Shown here piece by piece: positions 24,762 to 35,629 of a stretch of DNA of 64,000 nucleotides. Position 1 is the stretch's first letter; each line of letters opens with the position of its first letter. The notes below the pieces were generated by a model. It saw only the letters and a program-made list of their open reading frames with translations. It was not told where the DNA came from and searched no databases. The DNA lies in assembly GCF_905120355.1 (NCBI RefSeq), contig NZ_CAJHOB010000002.1:186001-250000 (forward strand). The letters are read 5' to 3'. Source of the stretch: Azonexus hydrophilus. GTDB lineage: Bacteria; Pseudomonadota; Gammaproteobacteria; Burkholderiales; Rhodocyclaceae. The translations under genes were made by a program, and so were the position numbers.

Positions 24762-27623
24762 TCAGAGTTTTTCCGCTGCGATGGCGGGTGGTTCCAGCCA
24801 TTTGAGCAGGACGCTGTAGAGCACTTCCGGCGAGACGGGTTTGCTGATGAAATCGTCCATGCCGGCATCGAGGCAACGCAGGCGGTCTTCGTGGAAGGCA
24901 TTGGCGGTCATGGCGATGATCGGCAGGGTGGCGGCCTGCGGCAGTTTGCGGATCTGCCGGGTGGCCTCCAGGCCGTCCATATTCGGCATCTGCATGTCCA
25001 TCAGCACCAGCCGGTAGGTGTTGCGCTCCACCAGCGCCACGGCTTCGGCGCCATCAGCGGCGGTGTCGACCTCCAGGTCTACATCCTGCAGGATGGCGAC
25101 GGCGACTTCGCGGTTGATGGCGTTGTCTTCGGCCAGCAGGACCCGGCTGCCGGCGTGCCGCCCCTTGATGCTTGCGCCGGCATTGTCCAGCGGTAGCAGC
25201 GGGGGTGAATCTTCCACTACCGCTGCGCGCATCAGGCGGACGGTAAACCAGAAGGTGCTGCCCAGGCCGGGCTGGCTGCTGGCCCCCACTTCCCCACCCA
25301 TGAGCTCGGCCAGCTTGCGGGTAATGGCGAGCCCCAGACCGGTGCCACCGTATTTACGGGTGGTTGTATTGTCGGCTTGCTCGAAGGCGGAAAACAGGCG
25401 GGGGATGCTTTCCGCCGCGATGCCGATGCCGCTGTCTGCGACTTCAAAGCGCAGCAAGGCGCTGCTGTCATCTTCTTCGATCGGCTGGACACGAATCGTG
25501 ACCTGGCCGGTATCGGTGAATTTGATTGCGTTGACCACGTAATTGAGCAGGGCCTGCTGGATGCGGGTGGCGTCGCCGAGCAGGCCGGTGGGCAGGGGCG
25601 ACAGTTCGCTGGTGAGGCACAGCTGTTTCTGGTGGGCCTGTTCGGAGAGCATGGTCAGGATGTTGTCGACGATGCCTGCTACGTGTAGTGGTCGTTGTTC
25701 CAGATGGAATTTTCCAGACTCGATCTTCGACAGGTCGAGGATGGCGTTGAGGATGCCCAGCAGGTGTTGGCCGGCGCCGATGATCTTGTTCAGCCGGCCC
25801 TGTTGTTGCCGGTCATGGGTCTGGTGCTGCATGAGGCTGGACAGACCGATGATGGCGTTCATCGGGGTGCGTATTTCGTGGCTCATGTTGGCCAGGAAGG
25901 CGCTCTTGGCGATGGCGGCCGATTCGGCTGCTTCCTTCGCCTGGCGCCACTCGATTTCGAGCGCTTTGCGGGCGCTGAGGTCGATATGCGTGCCGACCGC
26001 CCGCACCGGCTGACCGCTGGCGTCACGTTCGACCACCTTGCCGCGGCTGAGGATCCATTTGTAGCTGCCATCCTTGCAGCGCAGGCGGAATTCGATTTCG
26101 TAGCTGCCCTCTTGTGCCAGTTTGTCACGGACCAGAGTAACGGTTTGCTGGCGCTCTTCGCTGGGGAGTTGTGCCACAAAGATGTCATGCACATCGTTGC
26201 CGAGTTCGCCCGGAGCATAGCCCAGCATGGTGCTGTAGGCGGGGTTTACGTAGGTCTGGCCGTTCAGGAGGTTCCAGTCCCAGATGCCATCGCGGGTGGC
26301 TTCCAGCGCGAATTTGTAGCGTTCTTCACTGGCGCTGATCTGCGCCATCATGTCCGACAGCGCGGCAGTGCGTTCGGCCACCATGGTTTCCAGCTGGGCC
26401 TGGCGGTTGCTCTGTTCGGCTTCTGTCCGCTTGCGTTCGGTGATGTCGTGGGAGATGCCGAGGACGCCGATGATCCTGCCCTGAGCGTCGTACACCGGTG
26501 TCTTGGTTGTTTCGAATACCCCCTGGTAGCCATCCGCAGCGAAGGTGAGTACTTCTTCATTGCGCGTCGGGCCGCCTCGGGCGATGGCGGTCTGATCGTT
26601 GTGGCGGAAGAACTCGGCCTGCTCGCGGGGCACGAAATCGAAATCAGTTTTGCCGATGACGGCTGTCGCCGGGATACCGACACAACGCTCAAAACTCTTG
26701 TTGCAGGAGAGGTAGATGCCGTTGCTGTTTTTCAGCCAGACCAGGTCGGGAATGGTCTCCAGCAGGGTTTGCAGGTAGGTCCGCTCACGCGCCAGTTCGT
26801 GGTAGGGCCGGCGGACGCCGGCAACGAACAGCGCCCGGTAGATCATCATGTAGGCGATCGCCTTGTAAATGTGGCCAAGCAGGTTGAAGACGTCGGTGAC
26901 GTCGGCATAGAGCGTGAAGAACAGTTCGGCCAATCCAAGTACCCAGGCGGCAGCGGCCAGCCACAATCCGTCAGGCTGGCGTTGCTGCAACGCCGTGCGG
27001 TAGAGCAGCAGTGCCGCCAGTCCATAGAGCAGCGCCAGTACGTACTCGCTACCGATCTTGAGATCGGTCAGGCCGCTGCCGGGAATGAAGGTGCGCGGCA
27101 ACCAGGCGCTGTGGACGAGGACCAGCCACCAGACGGCAGCGCTGACGGCAAGGGCGGCGAGCAGCGCACCCAGGCAGCGCCGGGGTGACCAGTGCGCGGG
27201 CCGGCGCAGGGCGACGGCAAGGAGTATCGCGGCGGCAATGAAACGTGCGGCCAGCCAGAAGTTGATGGCCTTTTCCGGACTGCTGGGGGTGACCAGATCC
27301 GGCATGCCGGCAAAGGACAGGGTGTGCGCCAGGTCGATCAGGGTGACGGCGAGAAATCCGGTGCCGAGAATGACGGCGTGACTGTTGTCCTCGATCCGGC
27401 GCAGGTTCCAGGAGAGGGCAAAGACCATGGCTGAAACTGCCATGACAACGAATTCGAGCGCGATATGAAAGGGCAGGTAATGCGCCGGGTTGGCAAAAAA
27501 CTGGAATGCCGGCAGCCAGCCGCCGAGCAGGAGCAGGCCACTCAGCGCCGTTACCCAGACCAGGGGGGCGGTAAATTTTTTGTCTGTGCGCTGCGGGGTG
27601 CTGGGCAGTGTGGTGCCGTTCAT
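24762..27623 (-). CDS. Hybrid sensor histidine kinase with MASE3-like membrane domain
   Basis: A 953-residue hybrid kinase. The first roughly 290 residues carry several membrane helices resembling the MASE3 sensor domain ([27 protein letters not shown]). Two PAS domains follow, then a HisKA domain with His582 in [14 protein letters not shown], an ATPase domain with DSGIGI and [16 protein letters not shown], and a C-terminal receiver with acceptor Asp876 in [11 protein letters not shown]. It would autophosphorylate and pass phosphate internally, with an Hpt protein elsewhere. It sits between hisI and hisE, where it is an insertion relative to the usual his operon. The input signal is unknown. 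Confidence 0.9.
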   Translation of the reverse strand: MNGTTLPSTPQRTDKKFTAPLVWVTALSGLLLLGGWLPAFQFFANPAHYLPFHIALEFVVMAVSAMVFALSWNLRRIEDNSHAVILGTGFLAVTLIDLAHTLSFAGMPDLVTPSSPEKAINFWLAARFIAAAILLAVALRRPAHWSPRRCLGALLAALAVSAAVWWLVLVHSAWLPRTFIPGSGLTDLKIGSEYVLALLYGLAALLLYRTALQQRQPDGLWLAAAAWVLGLAELFFTLYADVTDVFNLLGHIYKAIAYMMIYRALFVAGVRRPYHELARERTYLQTLLETIPDLVWLKNSNGIYLSCNKSFERCVGIPATAVIGKTDFDFVPREQAEFFRHNDQTAIARGGPTRNEEVLTFAADGYQGVFETTKTPVYDAQGRIIGVLGISHDITERKRTEAEQSNRQAQLETMVAERTAALSDMMAQISASEERYKFALEATRDGIWDWNLLNGQTYVNPAYSTMLGYAPGELGNDVHDIFVAQLPSEERQQTVTLVRDKLAQEGSYEIEFRLRCKDGSYKWILSRGKVVERDASGQPVRAVGTHIDLSARKALEIEWRQAKEAAESAAIAKSAFLANMSHEIRTPMNAIIGLSSLMQHQTHDRQQQGRLNKIIGAGQHLLGILNAILDLSKIESGKFHLEQRPLHVAGIVDNILTMLSEQAHQKQLCLTSELSPLPTGLLGDATRIQQALLNYVVNAIKFTDTGQVTIRVQPIEEDDSSALLRFEVADSGIGIAAESIPRLFSAFEQADNTTTRKYGGTGLGLAITRKLAELMGGEVGASSQPGLGSTFWFTVRLMRAAVVEDSPPLLPLDNAGASIKGRHAGSRVLLAEDNAINREVAVAILQDVDLEVDTAADGAEAVALVERNTYRLVLMDMQMPNMDGLEATRQIRKLPQAATLPIIAMTANAFHEDRLRCLDAGMDDFISKPVSPEVLYSVLLKWLEPPAIAAEKL

Positions 27624-27677
27624 GGCGTTTTCAGGACGAGTCGTCCGGTAGGCCCGGCAGCCTGGCTGAGCCCAAGC

Positions 27678-28085
27678 TTACGGGGTGGCAGTGTAAATTT
27701 TCTGCGGATCCTTGATGACCGGATCGGCAGCGACCCAGCGTTGTCCCTGCAGTTCGTTGAAAAAGCAACTGGCGCGGCCGGTATGGCAGGCGATGCCACC
27801 GATCTGTTCGATCTGCAGCAGCAGTACATCACCGTCGCAGTCGGTGCGGATCGAGCGGATTTTCTGCAGGTGTCCCGATTCTTCACCCTTGCGCCACAGG
27901 CGCTGGCGCGAGCGCGACCAGTACACGGCGTAGCCGCAGGCCAGTGTTTCCTGCAGGGACTGACGGTTCATCCAGGCAAACATCACCACGCGACCGCTTT
28001 CGTCTTGGGCAATGGCGGGAATCATGCCGTCGGCGTCCCATTTGAGCGCCGTCAGCCAGTCCAGATCGTGTTGCAGATCAGCCAT
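27678..28085 (-). CDS. hisI: Phosphoribosyl-AMP cyclohydrolase HisI
   Basis: A 135-residue single-domain enzyme of step 3 in histidine synthesis. The zinc-site motifs are present: [29 protein letters not shown] and [11 protein letters not shown]. It is not fused to HisE, as is usual in betaproteobacteria. The start overlaps the hisF stop (TAATG). Confidence 0.96.
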   Translation of the reverse strand: MADLQHDLDWLTALKWDADGMIPAIAQDESGRVVMFAWMNRQSLQETLACGYAVYWSRSRQRLWRKGEESGHLQKIRSIRTDCDGDVLLLQIEQIGGIACHTGRASCFFNELQGQRWVAADPVIKDPQKIYTATP

Positions 28086-28843
28086 TACAGTCGCACTTCG
28101 ATGCCGCGTGCGGCCATGTATTCCTTGGCCTGGCGCACGGTGTATTCGCCGAAATGGAAGATGGAGGCGGCCAGGACCGCATCCGCCCGGCCTTCGCTTA
28201 CGCCATCGGCAAGGTGCTGCAGGTTGCCGACGCCGCCGGAAGCGATCACCGGAATATCGACAGCATCGGCGACGGCGCGGGTCAACGGCAGATCGAAGCC
28301 GTTCTTGGTGCCGTCACGATCCATGCTGGTCAGGAGGATTTCGCCGGCGCCGAGCGCCTGCACCTGTTTGGCCCAGCTGACCACGTCCATGCCGGTATCG
28401 TTGCGGCCGCCGTGGGTATAGACGTGCCAGCTGCCGGGGGCGACCTGTTTGGCATCAATGGCGACGACGATGCACTGGCTGCCGACCTTGCTCGAAGCGT
28501 CGTGAATCAGATCGGGGTTGAGCACGGCGGCGGTATTCATCGATACCTTGTCGGCGCCGGCATTGAGAAGCCGTCGCACGTCTTCCACCTTGCGCACGCC
28601 GCCACCGACGGTGAGCGGGATGAAGACCTGCTCGGCGCAGGCTTCGACGATGTGCAGGATGATGTCGCGCTGGTCGGAGGAGGCGGTGATATCGAGGAAG
28701 GTCAGTTCGTCGGCGCCTTGTTCGTTGTAGCGGCGGGCAATTTCCACCGGGTCGCCTGCGTCGCGCAGACCTACGAAATTGGTGCCCTTGACGACCCGGC
28801 CGGCGGTGACGTCAAGGCAGGGGATGATGCGCTTGGCGAGCAT
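28085..28843 (-). CDS. hisF: Imidazole glycerol phosphate synthase cyclase subunit HisF
   Basis: A 252-residue TIM-barrel enzyme that uses ammonia from HisH to form imidazole-glycerol phosphate and AICAR. The start [20 protein letters not shown], with catalytic Asp near residue 11, and the second phosphate site [18 protein letters not shown] are intact. It starts two bases after the hisA stop. Confidence 0.97.
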   Translation of the reverse strand: MLAKRIIPCLDVTAGRVVKGTNFVGLRDAGDPVEIARRYNEQGADELTFLDITASSDQRDIILHIVEACAEQVFIPLTVGGGVRKVEDVRRLLNAGADKVSMNTAAVLNPDLIHDASSKVGSQCIVVAIDAKQVAPGSWHVYTHGGRNDTGMDVVSWAKQVQALGAGEILLTSMDRDGTKNGFDLPLTRAVADAVDIPVIASGGVGNLQHLADGVSEGRADAVLAASIFHFGEYTVRQAKEYMAARGIEVRL

Positions 28844-28845
28844 GG

Positions 28846-29598
28846 TCAGCGGCCCGTTTGGGGGGACAGTTCGTCGGCCAGCGCCTGTGCGGCCTGGAAG
28901 TCGAGCGAGCCGTCGTAGATGGCACGACCGGCGATACTGCCGACCACCCCTTCGCTCTCGACGGCGCAGAGGGCGCGGATGTCGTCGAGGTTGGACAGGC
29001 CGCCGGAGGCAATGACCGGAATGTTCAGGGCTTGCGCCAGGCGTACGGTGGCGTCGATGTTGATGCCGGAGAGCATGCCGTCGCGGCCGATGTCGGTGTA
29101 GATGATGGATTCGACGCCGTAATCTTCGTATTTCTTGCCCAGATCGACCACATCGTGGCCGGTCAGCTTCGACCAGCCATCGGTCGCCACCTTGCCGTCC
29201 TTGGCATCCAGACCAACGATGATGTGGCCGGGGAAGGCGGCGCAGGCATCGGCCACAAAGCCGGGATTCTTGACCGCGGCGGTGCCGATGATGACGTAGG
29301 TGAGGCCACCGTCAAGGCAGGCTGCGATGGTGTCCAGATCGCGGATGCCGCCGCCCAGTTGCACCGGGATTTCGCTGCCGACTTCGGCCAGAATAGCCTT
29401 GATCGCCGCGGCATTTTTGGGTTTGCCGGCAAAGGCGCCGTTCAGATCGACCAGATGCAGCCGCCGGGCGCCTTGGTCAAGCCAGTGGCGGGCTTGTTCG
29501 GCCGGGCTTTCGGAAAATACGGTGACCTGTTCCATCAGGCCTTGTTTGAGGCGGACGCACTGTCCGTCTTTCAGGTCGATCGCGGGAATAAGCAGCAT
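28846..29598 (-). CDS. hisA: ProFAR isomerase HisA
   Basis: A 250-residue TIM-barrel isomerase of step 4, opening the ribose of ProFAR. Visible signatures are [18 protein letters not shown] with the catalytic Asp, [11 protein letters not shown], and [14 protein letters not shown] with the second Asp. It lies 56 bp downstream of hisH. Confidence 0.97.
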   Translation of the reverse strand: MLLIPAIDLKDGQCVRLKQGLMEQVTVFSESPAEQARHWLDQGARRLHLVDLNGAFAGKPKNAAAIKAILAEVGSEIPVQLGGGIRDLDTIAACLDGGLTYVIIGTAAVKNPGFVADACAAFPGHIIVGLDAKDGKVATDGWSKLTGHDVVDLGKKYEDYGVESIIYTDIGRDGMLSGINIDATVRLAQALNIPVIASGGLSNLDDIRALCAVESEGVVGSIAGRAIYDGSLDFQAAQALADELSPQTGR

Positions 29599-29654
29599 GG
29601 CAGTAAGGGAGGGATTGTCAGGGAATGGGATTCAGGCGCGGGTTCAGGGGTGCC

Positions 29655-30302
29655 TCAGGGGTGCCACTCGACGAAGTTTTTCAGGAGTTGCAGGCCGTCA
29701 CGGGCGCTTTTTTCGGGGTGGAATTGCACTGCAAAAATATTATCTTGCGCGACTGCCGAGGTAAAGCTGAGGCCGTAGTCGGTGGTACCGGCGCACAGGG
29801 CGCTGTCCGGTGCCTGCACGCAGTAGCTGTGTACGAAGTAAAAACGGCTGTGGTCGGCAATCCCGGCCCACAGGGGATGGGGCTTTTTCTGGGCGACGGT
29901 ATTCCAGCCCATGTGCGGTACTTTCAGGCGCGAACCGTCCGCGCCGTGCATGCGTGCTGCCGGAAAGCGCTGCACGCTGCCGGGAAAGATGCCGAGGCCG
30001 GCGGCGTCACCTTCTTCGCTGTGGGCGAACAGCATCTGTTCACCGATGCAGATGCCGAGAAAGGGCTTGCTGCGCGCTGCGGCAATGACCGCCGGGCGCA
30101 GGCCGCGCTGCTCGAGTTCGCGCATGCAGTCGGGCATGGCGCCCTGGCCGGGGAAAACGACGCGCGCCGCCGCCGCGACCTGGGCCGGGTCAGCGGTGAC
30201 CACTACCGGGGCGCCAGCGGCGACATGCTCGATGGCTTTGGCCACCGAGCGCAGATTGCCCATGCCGTAGTCAATGACGGCAATCGTCTGGCCTGCACGC
30301 AT
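29655..30302 (-). CDS. hisH: Imidazole glycerol phosphate synthase glutaminase subunit HisH
   Basis: A 215-residue class I glutamine amidotransferase supplying ammonia to HisF. The nucleophile Cys lies in PFLGICIGEQMLF, and the catalytic His/Glu pair in FAVQFHPEKSARDG. The ATG start overlaps the hisB stop as TAATG. Confidence 0.97.
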   Translation of the reverse strand: MRAGQTIAVIDYGMGNLRSVAKAIEHVAAGAPVVVTADPAQVAAAARVVFPGQGAMPDCMRELEQRGLRPAVIAAARSKPFLGICIGEQMLFAHSEEGDAAGLGIFPGSVQRFPAARMHGADGSRLKVPHMGWNTVAQKKPHPLWAGIADHSRFYFVHSYCVQAPDSALCAGTTDYGLSFTSAVAQDNIFAVQFHPEKSARDGLQLLKNFVEWHP

Positions 30303-30889
30303 TACAGCGCTCCCTTGGTGGAGGGCAGGGCGCCGGCCATGCGTGGGTCTGGCGTGACGGCCATGCGCAGCGCCCGGCCAAAGGCCTTGAAAATGGTTTC
30401 AGCCTGGTGGTGTGCATTCTTGCCACGCAGATTGTCGATGTGCAGGGTCATGCCGGCATGGTTGACCAGGCCCTGGAAAAATTCAGCGATCAGGTCGACA
30501 TCGAAGCCACCGATGGTGGCCCGGGTGAATTCAACGTTGAAACTGAGGCCGGGGCGGCCGGACAGATCGATCACCACCCGCGTCAGCGCTTCATCCAGTG
30601 GCACATAGCTGTGACCGTAGCGGGTCAGCCCCTTCTTGTCGCCCCAGGCGCGGGCCAGCGCCTGGCCCAGGGTGATGCCGGCATCTTCCACCGTATGGTG
30701 GGCGTCGATGTGCAGGTCGCCCTGTGCTTCGATGTCAATGTCGATCAGCCCGTGGCGCACGATCTGGTCGAGCATGTGGTCAAGAAAGGGCACGCCGGTG
30801 GCAAGTTTTCCCTGGCCGCTGCCATCCAGGTTCACCTTGGCGGTGATCTGAGTTTCCAGGGTGTTGCGGGCAATTTCGGCTTGGCGCAT
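30302..30889 (-). CDS. hisB: Imidazoleglycerol-phosphate dehydratase HisB
   Basis: A 195-residue monofunctional manganese dehydratase. The metal ligands lie in [31 protein letters not shown] and [14 protein letters not shown]. Starting at ATG 30889 gives the standard [14 protein letters not shown]-terminus; earlier in-frame starts add unrelated residues. There is no fused phosphatase domain, so histidinol phosphatase is encoded elsewhere. The gene is divergent from hisC across 78 bp, which must hold promoters for both directions. Confidence 0.96.
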   Translation of the reverse strand: MRQAEIARNTLETQITAKVNLDGSGQGKLATGVPFLDHMLDQIVRHGLIDIDIEAQGDLHIDAHHTVEDAGITLGQALARAWGDKKGLTRYGHSYVPLDEALTRVVIDLSGRPGLSFNVEFTRATIGGFDVDLIAEFFQGLVNHAGMTLHIDNLRGKNAHHQAETIFKAFGRALRMAVTPDPRMAGALPSTKGAL

Positions 30890-30967
30890 GGCGACGGCTC
30901 TCGGGGAGGTTGAAACAGTCCGGCATGATACCATTCAGCCCTGTTTTTACGCCTTTCCGAGAGCCCA

Positions 30968-32044
30968 ATGAGCCGTTTCTGGAGCCCGGTCGTTCACGAC
31001 CTTACCCCCTATGTTCCGGGCGAGCAGCCCAAGCTTGCCAACCTCATCAAGCTCAATACCAACGAAAACCCCTTTCCGCCTTCGCCGCGCGTCCATGCCG
31101 CGATCCTCGCCGAGCTGGGGCAGGATGCAGCCAGTCTGCGTCTGTACCCGGACCCCAATGCCGACCTGCTCAAGCAGGCCATTGCCCGCCGCTATGCCGT
31201 GACGGCGCAGGAAGTGTTCGTTGGCAATAGCTCCGACGAGGTGCTGGCGCACACTTTTCAGGCGCTGCTGCAGCACTCGGCGCCGATCCTTTTTCCCGAC
31301 ATTACCTACAGCTTTTACCCGGTGTATTGCGGTCTGTACGGGATTGCCAGCCGCAGGGTGCCGCTGGCCGACGATTTCAGCATCAATCCGGCGGACTATT
31401 GTGATCCGGCGGAGGCCGTGGGCGGCATCATTTTCCCCAACCCGAACGCGCCCACCGGACGCCTGCTGCCGTTGGCAGCGATCGAGCAGATGGCCAGGGC
31501 GCGGCCGGACTGCGTGATTGTGGTCGATGAGGCCTATATCGATTTTGGCGGCGACACGGCCGTTCCCCTGACGCAGCGTTACGACAACATTCTGGTTATC
31601 CATACCTTGTCCAAGTCGCGTGCTTTGGCTGGTTTGCGCGTAGGTTATGCGATCGGCCAGCCGGTGCTGATCGAAGCATTGGAGCGGGTGAAAAATAGCT
31701 TCAATTCCTACCCGCTCGACCGCCTGGCGCTGGTGGGCGCGGTGGCGGCGATCGAGGATGTGGCTTACTACCAGGCGTGCAACGCGCAGGTGATCGCCAG
31801 TCGGGAAAAACTGATTGCCGATCTGCAGCAACTCGGTTTCGAGGTGCTGCCGTCTGCGGCCAACTTCATCTTCGGCCGCCATCCGCGTCATGACGCCGCA
31901 GCACTGGCGCAGGCACTACGCGCCAGGAGCATCATCGTCCGCCATTTCCGCTCGTCCCGCATCGAACAGTTCCTGCGTATCAGCATAGGTACGCCGGCCG
32001 AGTGCCAGGCGCTGGTCGATGCCCTGCGCGAACTCGTGGCCTGA
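30968..32044 (+). CDS. hisC: Histidinol-phosphate aminotransferase HisC
   Basis: A 358-residue PLP-dependent class I/II aminotransferase. The N-terminal [17 protein letters not shown], the cofactor-contact [14 protein letters not shown] and the Schiff-base lysine in [19 protein letters not shown] are present. It is on the plus strand while all other his genes here are on the minus strand. It is followed 10 bp downstream by the ykgJ-type gene, forming an inverted two-gene block inside the his cluster. Confidence 0.95.
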   Translation: MSRFWSPVVHDLTPYVPGEQPKLANLIKLNTNENPFPPSPRVHAAILAELGQDAASLRLYPDPNADLLKQAIARRYAVTAQEVFVGNSSDEVLAHTFQALLQHSAPILFPDITYSFYPVYCGLYGIASRRVPLADDFSINPADYCDPAEAVGGIIFPNPNAPTGRLLPLAAIEQMARARPDCVIVVDEAYIDFGGDTAVPLTQRYDNILVIHTLSKSRALAGLRVGYAIGQPVLIEALERVKNSFNSYPLDRLALVGAVAAIEDVAYYQACNAQVIASREKLIADLQQLGFEVLPSAANFIFGRHPRHDAAALAQALRARSIIVRHFRSSRIEQFLRISIGTPAECQALVDALRELVA

Positions 32045-32054
32045 AACAAGCCGG

Positions 32055-32558
32055 ATGAAAGCGGATCTGGCCCAACGCCTTGCCCAGGCGGCAGAAGCCT
32101 ATCAGGCGGCGGTGGTGATTCCCCATTGCGCCCGCTGCAGCGCGCCCTGCTGCCGGCTGGACAAGCTGGTGCTCGATCTGGAATGGCGACAGGTACGGGT
32201 GTTGTGGCAGGTACAGGCGCCGCGTACCGAGTTTGACCGCAAGCTGGACGCCGGCCAGGGGCCGCAGGAAATCCGCCGCACCCATGGTCGCTACTACGTG
32301 CATCAGAAGCCCTGTCCGGCCTACGACGCGGCGCGGCCGGGCTGCCGGATTTACGACCAGCCCTTGAAGCCTGCCGGCTGCAGCGATTTTCCGGTGTATG
32401 AAGACGGCGGCGTGATCGTTGCCGACCTGCGCTGTGAAGCGGTGACGGTGGACTCCCTGCGGGCCCGTCTGAGTGAAGTCATCGGCCCGGGCAAGCAGTT
32501 GCGGCAGAGCGCTGATCGGGACTTTCCCTTCCTGCTCGAATTTTCAGTGCGTAGCTGA
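32055..32558 (+). CDS. YkgJ-family cysteine-cluster protein
   Basis: A 167-residue cytoplasmic protein with the Cys pattern of the CxxCxxxCC family: CARCSAPCC near residue 27, CPAYDAARPGCRIYDQ and GCSDFP further on. Such clusters bind zinc or an Fe-S centre; function in general is unknown. The ATG at 32055 directly follows hisC and gives a natural N-terminus. Its stop lies 20 bp from the convergent chromate-transporter gene. Confidence 0.78.
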   Translation: MKADLAQRLAQAAEAYQAAVVIPHCARCSAPCCRLDKLVLDLEWRQVRVLWQVQAPRTEFDRKLDAGQGPQEIRRTHGRYYVHQKPCPAYDAARPGCRIYDQPLKPAGCSDFPVYEDGGVIVADLRCEAVTVDSLRARLSEVIGPGKQLRQSADRDFPFLLEFSVRS

Positions 32559-32578
32559 GTTATCGCCGGGCGGCGGGC

Positions 32579-33097
32579 TCAGAGCCAGCCAAGGCCGCCG
32601 GCCAGGGCGCCGAGGCCGATATACCAGAGCGGGTGCCGCGAGCTGCGCAGACTTGCCACGGCGACCAGGGCGAGCAGCAACCAGGCGCGCCAGCCGAATT
32701 GGGCCGCCTGTGCGATCAGGGTGGCGCCGGAGAAGATCAGACCCACTGCGAGCGGTGCGACGCCGATACTGATTGCCTGTTGCCAGCGGTGGCCGGCAAA
32801 GCTCTCCCAGCGGTCGATCAGCAGGTAGATGAGGACGCTCATCGGCAGGCACATTGCCAGTGTCGTTGCCAGCGCTCCGGCCAGCCCGGCAACCTTCCAG
32901 CCGATCAGCGTCACCACCAGCACGTTCGGGCCGGGCGCCGCCTGGGCGATGGCGTAGAGATGGGTGAAGGTGGTGTCGTCCAGCCAGCCGTGTTCGAGCA
33001 CGACGACCCGGTGCATTTCCGGCAGCAGCGCGGTGGCGCCGCCGAAGGCCACGAACGACAGCACGACGAACTCGATGAACAGCGCCAGTACAATCAT
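32579..33097 (-). CDS. chrA: Chromate transporter, second half (short-chain CHR pair)
   Basis: A 172-residue, mostly hydrophobic protein that forms one half of a CHR transporter. It has the family signature FVAFGGATALLPEMHR and AQAAPGPNVLVVTLIG. The ATG at 33097 overlaps the stop of the partner gene (ATGA) and gives the normal length; an in-frame extension upstream is rejected. Two short CHR proteins encoded together assemble as a heterodimer. Chromate export is the family annotation; the physiological substrate may differ (possibly sulfate). Confidence 0.85.
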   Translation of the reverse strand: MIVLALFIEFVVLSFVAFGGATALLPEMHRVVVLEHGWLDDTTFTHLYAIAQAAPGPNVLVVTLIGWKVAGLAGALATTLAMCLPMSVLIYLLIDRWESFAGHRWQQAISIGVAPLAVGLIFSGATLIAQAAQFGWRAWLLLALVAVASLRSSRHPLWYIGLGALAGGLGWL

Positions 33098-33654
33098 CGC
33101 TGCCGCCCCAGACGCCACCAGGCCAGCCCGCCGGAGAGGACGAGACCGCCGAGCATGATCCACAGCATTGGCCAGCGCAGGCCGGCGATGCCAATGACGA
33201 CCAGTAGCGTAAATGGCAGGAACAGGGCTTTGTCACGCAGCGCTGCGCCCATTCGCCAGGCCATTGCGAAGAGCAGGCCGGCGCCGGCGGCGGCAACGCC
33301 ACGCAGCATCGACTGGGCCAGCGGCAGTTCGCCGTAGCGGTCGTACAGCAGCGCCAGCAGCAGGACGACGACCAGCGGCCCGGCGAGCAGTCCGAGCGGT
33401 GCGACGATGGCTCCGGCCAGCCCGGCCTGGCGCTTGCCGACGACCACCGCCAGATTGACCACGTTCGGCCCGGGCAGGAACTGACAGAGGCCGAGCTGGG
33501 CGTTGAATTCCTCGGCGCTCAGCCAGTGCCGCTGCTCGACCAGCATGCGCCGGGCGAACGGCAGCACGCCGCCGAAGCCGGACAGGCCGACCGACGAAAA
33601 GGCGAAAAAAAGCGCCCGGAGATCCGGGCGCTCATTTTTTTGCGAGTGATCCAC
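33094..33654 (-). CDS. chrA: Chromate transporter, first half (short-chain CHR pair)
   Basis: About 186 residues if the GTG at 33654 is the start. Signatures are SSVGLSGFGGVLPFARR and CQFLPGPNVVNLAVVVG. The N-terminal codons NERPDLRALFF are encoded inside a strong bidirectional terminator hairpin (33604-33641), so the start is uncertain and no good ribosome-binding site is visible. It lies immediately downstream of hisD on the same strand. The half-transporter assignment is firm; the start codon is not. Confidence 0.82.
   Translation of the reverse strand: MDHSQKNERPDLRALFFAFSSVGLSGFGGVLPFARRMLVEQRHWLSAEEFNAQLGLCQFLPGPNVVNLAVVVGKRQAGLAGAIVAPLGLLAGPLVVVLLLALLYDRYGELPLAQSMLRGVAAAGAGLLFAMAWRMGAALRDKALFLPFTLLVVIGIAGLRWPMLWIMLGGLVLSGGLAWWRLGRQR
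33604..33641. terminator. Bidirectional terminator after hisD, inside the start of the CHR gene
   Basis: AGCGCCCGGA at 33611-33620 pairs with TCCGGGCGCT at 33623-33632. A-rich sequence lies on the left (33605-33611) and seven T residues on the right (33635-33641), so the hairpin has a T run in both directions. It is about 40 bp beyond the hisD stop. It also falls within the predicted coding start of the chromate-transporter gene. Confidence 0.85.
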
Positions 33655-33679
33655 GGTCAACCGCAGAGTGTGGTGAAAA

Positions 33680-34984
33680 TCAGTCGGCCAGCCGGAGTTC
33701 GGCTGACTTGGCATGCGCCGGCAGGCCCTCGCCGTGCGCCAGCGTGGACGCGATGCGGCCCAGCGTCTGCGCGCCGGCTTGCGATACCTTGATCAGGCTG
33801 GTCCGCTTCTGGAAGTCATAGACGCCGAGCGGCGACGAGAAGCGCGCCGAGCCGGAGGTCGGCAGCACGTGGTTCGGCCCGGCGCAGTAATCACCCAGCG
33901 ATTCCGAAGTGTAGTGGCCGATGAAAATGGCGCCGGCGTGGTGGATCTTTTCCACCCACGGGTCCGGGTTGTCGAGCGCCAGTTCGAGGTGTTCCGGGGC
34001 GACGCGGTTGGCGATGGCAATCGCCTCGTCCATGTCACGCACCAGGATGAAAGCGCCACGGTTGCTCAGCGAGGTACGGATCACTTCCTGGCGCGGCATG
34101 GTCGGCAGCAGCTTGTCGATGCTCGCCTGGACGCGCTCGATGAAGGCGGCGTCGGTGCAGATCAGGATCGACTGCGCCAGTTCGTCGTGCTCGGCCTGCG
34201 AAAAGAGGTCCATCGCCACCCAGTCCGGATTGCCGGTACCGTCCGAGACGACCAGGATTTCCGACGGGCCGGCGACCATGTCGATGCCGACGATGCCGAA
34301 CACCCGGCGCTTGGCCGTCGCCACGTAGGCATTGCCGGGGCCGACGATCTTGTCCACCTGCGGCACGCTCTCGGTGCCATAGGCGAGCGCACCCACCGCC
34401 TGCGCACCGCCGATGGTGAACACGCGGTCGACGCCGGCCAGGCAAGCCGCCGCCAGCACCAGCTGGTTGTGCTCGCCGCCCGGCGTCGGCACGACCATGA
34501 TCAGTTCCTTGACACCGGCGACCTTGGCCGGAATCGCGTTCATCAGCACCGACGACGGATAGGCCGCCTTGCCGCCCGGCACGTAGAGGCCGACGCGGTC
34601 GAGCGGGGTGATCATCTGGCCGAGCAGGGTGCCATCGGCTTCGGTGTAGGACCAGCCGTCCAGTTTTTGCTTCTCGTGGTAGGCCCGCACGCGGCCGGCG
34701 GCCGCTTCGAGCGCGGCGCGGCGATCGGCGGGCAGGCCGGCGAGCGCTTTTTCCAGTTCGTCGCGCGACAGTTCGAGGTCGGCCATCGAGGCGGCGCTGA
34801 GGCGGTCGAAGCGGTTGCTGTAGTCGACCACGGCGGCATCGCCGCGCGTCTTGACGTCGGCCAGGATGGTGGCGACGGTGCGCTCGATGGTGTCGTCGGC
34901 GGCCGCCTCGAAGGCGAGCAGCGTTTTCAATTTCGCAGCAAAGTCGGCGTCTACCGTGGATAAATGCTGGATGGCTATCGTCAT
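33680..34984 (-). CDS. hisD: Histidinol dehydrogenase HisD
   Basis: A 434-residue NAD- and zinc-dependent enzyme oxidising histidinol to histidine. Signatures include [60 protein letters not shown], and [20 protein letters not shown] with the zinc ligands. The start directly abuts the hisG stop with no spacing. A terminator follows 40 bp after the stop, so hisG-hisD is a separate unit from hisB-E here. Confidence 0.97.
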   Translation of the reverse strand: MTIAIQHLSTVDADFAAKLKTLLAFEAAADDTIERTVATILADVKTRGDAAVVDYSNRFDRLSAASMADLELSRDELEKALAGLPADRRAALEAAAGRVRAYHEKQKLDGWSYTEADGTLLGQMITPLDRVGLYVPGGKAAYPSSVLMNAIPAKVAGVKELIMVVPTPGGEHNQLVLAAACLAGVDRVFTIGGAQAVGALAYGTESVPQVDKIVGPGNAYVATAKRRVFGIVGIDMVAGPSEILVVSDGTGNPDWVAMDLFSQAEHDELAQSILICTDAAFIERVQASIDKLLPTMPRQEVIRTSLSNRGAFILVRDMDEAIAIANRVAPEHLELALDNPDPWVEKIHHAGAIFIGHYTSESLGDYCAGPNHVLPTSGSARFSSPLGVYDFQKRTSLIKVSQAGAQTLGRIASTLAHGEGLPAHAKSAELRLAD

Positions 34985-35629
34985 TTACTTCTCCACCGCC
35001 TGCGCGAAGGCGTCGATGATCGGTTGCAGGATTTCGCGCTTGACCTTGAGCGCCGCCTGGTTGACCACCAGGCGCGAGGAAATATCCAGAATGTGTTCGC
35101 AGGCCACCAGCTTGTTGGCCTTCAGCGTGCCGCCAGTGGATACTAGGTCGACGATGGCATCGGCCAGCCCGGCCAGCGGCGCCAGTTCCATCGAGCCGTA
35201 GAGTTTGATCAGGTCGACGTGCACGCCCTTGGCGGCAAAGTGCTCGCGCGCCGTCTTGATGTACTTCGAGGCCACCTTGAGCCGCGCCCCCTGGCGCACG
35301 GCGCTGGCGTAGTCGAAACCTTCCGGCACGGCCACCATCATGCGGCATTTGGCAATCTTGAGATCGAGCGGCGCATAGAGCCCGTCGCTGCCGTGTTCGA
35401 TCAGCACATCACGGCCAGCGACGCCCATGTCGGCAGCGCCGTACTGGACATAGGTGGGCACGTCGGAGGCGCGCACGATGACCACCCGCACCTGCGGCTG
35501 GTTGGTTTCGATGATGAGTTTGCGCGAAGTTTCCGGATTTTCGACCGGGACGATGCCAGCGGCTGCCAAGAGCGGCAGGGTTTCGTCAAAAATGCGGCCC
35601 TTGGACAGGGCAATGGTGATGGTACTCAC
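34985..35629 (-). CDS. hisG: ATP phosphoribosyltransferase HisG, short form
   Basis: A 214-residue first enzyme of histidine synthesis. Key segments are [39 protein letters not shown] and the PRPP-binding [18 protein letters not shown]. At about 214 residues it lacks the C-terminal regulatory domain of long HisG and therefore needs HisZ, which is not in this window. The GTG at 35629 gives the expected start; longer forms read upstream non-homologous sequence. Confidence 0.95.
   Translation of the reverse strand: MSTITIALSKGRIFDETLPLLAAAGIVPVENPETSRKLIIETNQPQVRVVIVRASDVPTYVQYGAADMGVAGRDVLIEHGSDGLYAPLDLKIAKCRMMVAVPEGFDYASAVRQGARLKVASKYIKTAREHFAAKGVHVDLIKLYGSMELAPLAGLADAIVDLVSTGGTLKANKLVACEHILDISSRLVVNQAALKVKREILQPIIDAFAQAVEK

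Noticed and set aside
25695-27188. Long plus-strand frame of about 500 codons opposite the hybrid kinase
   Set aside because: The minus-strand kinase has complete domains across the same interval; the opposite frame shows only compositional bias.
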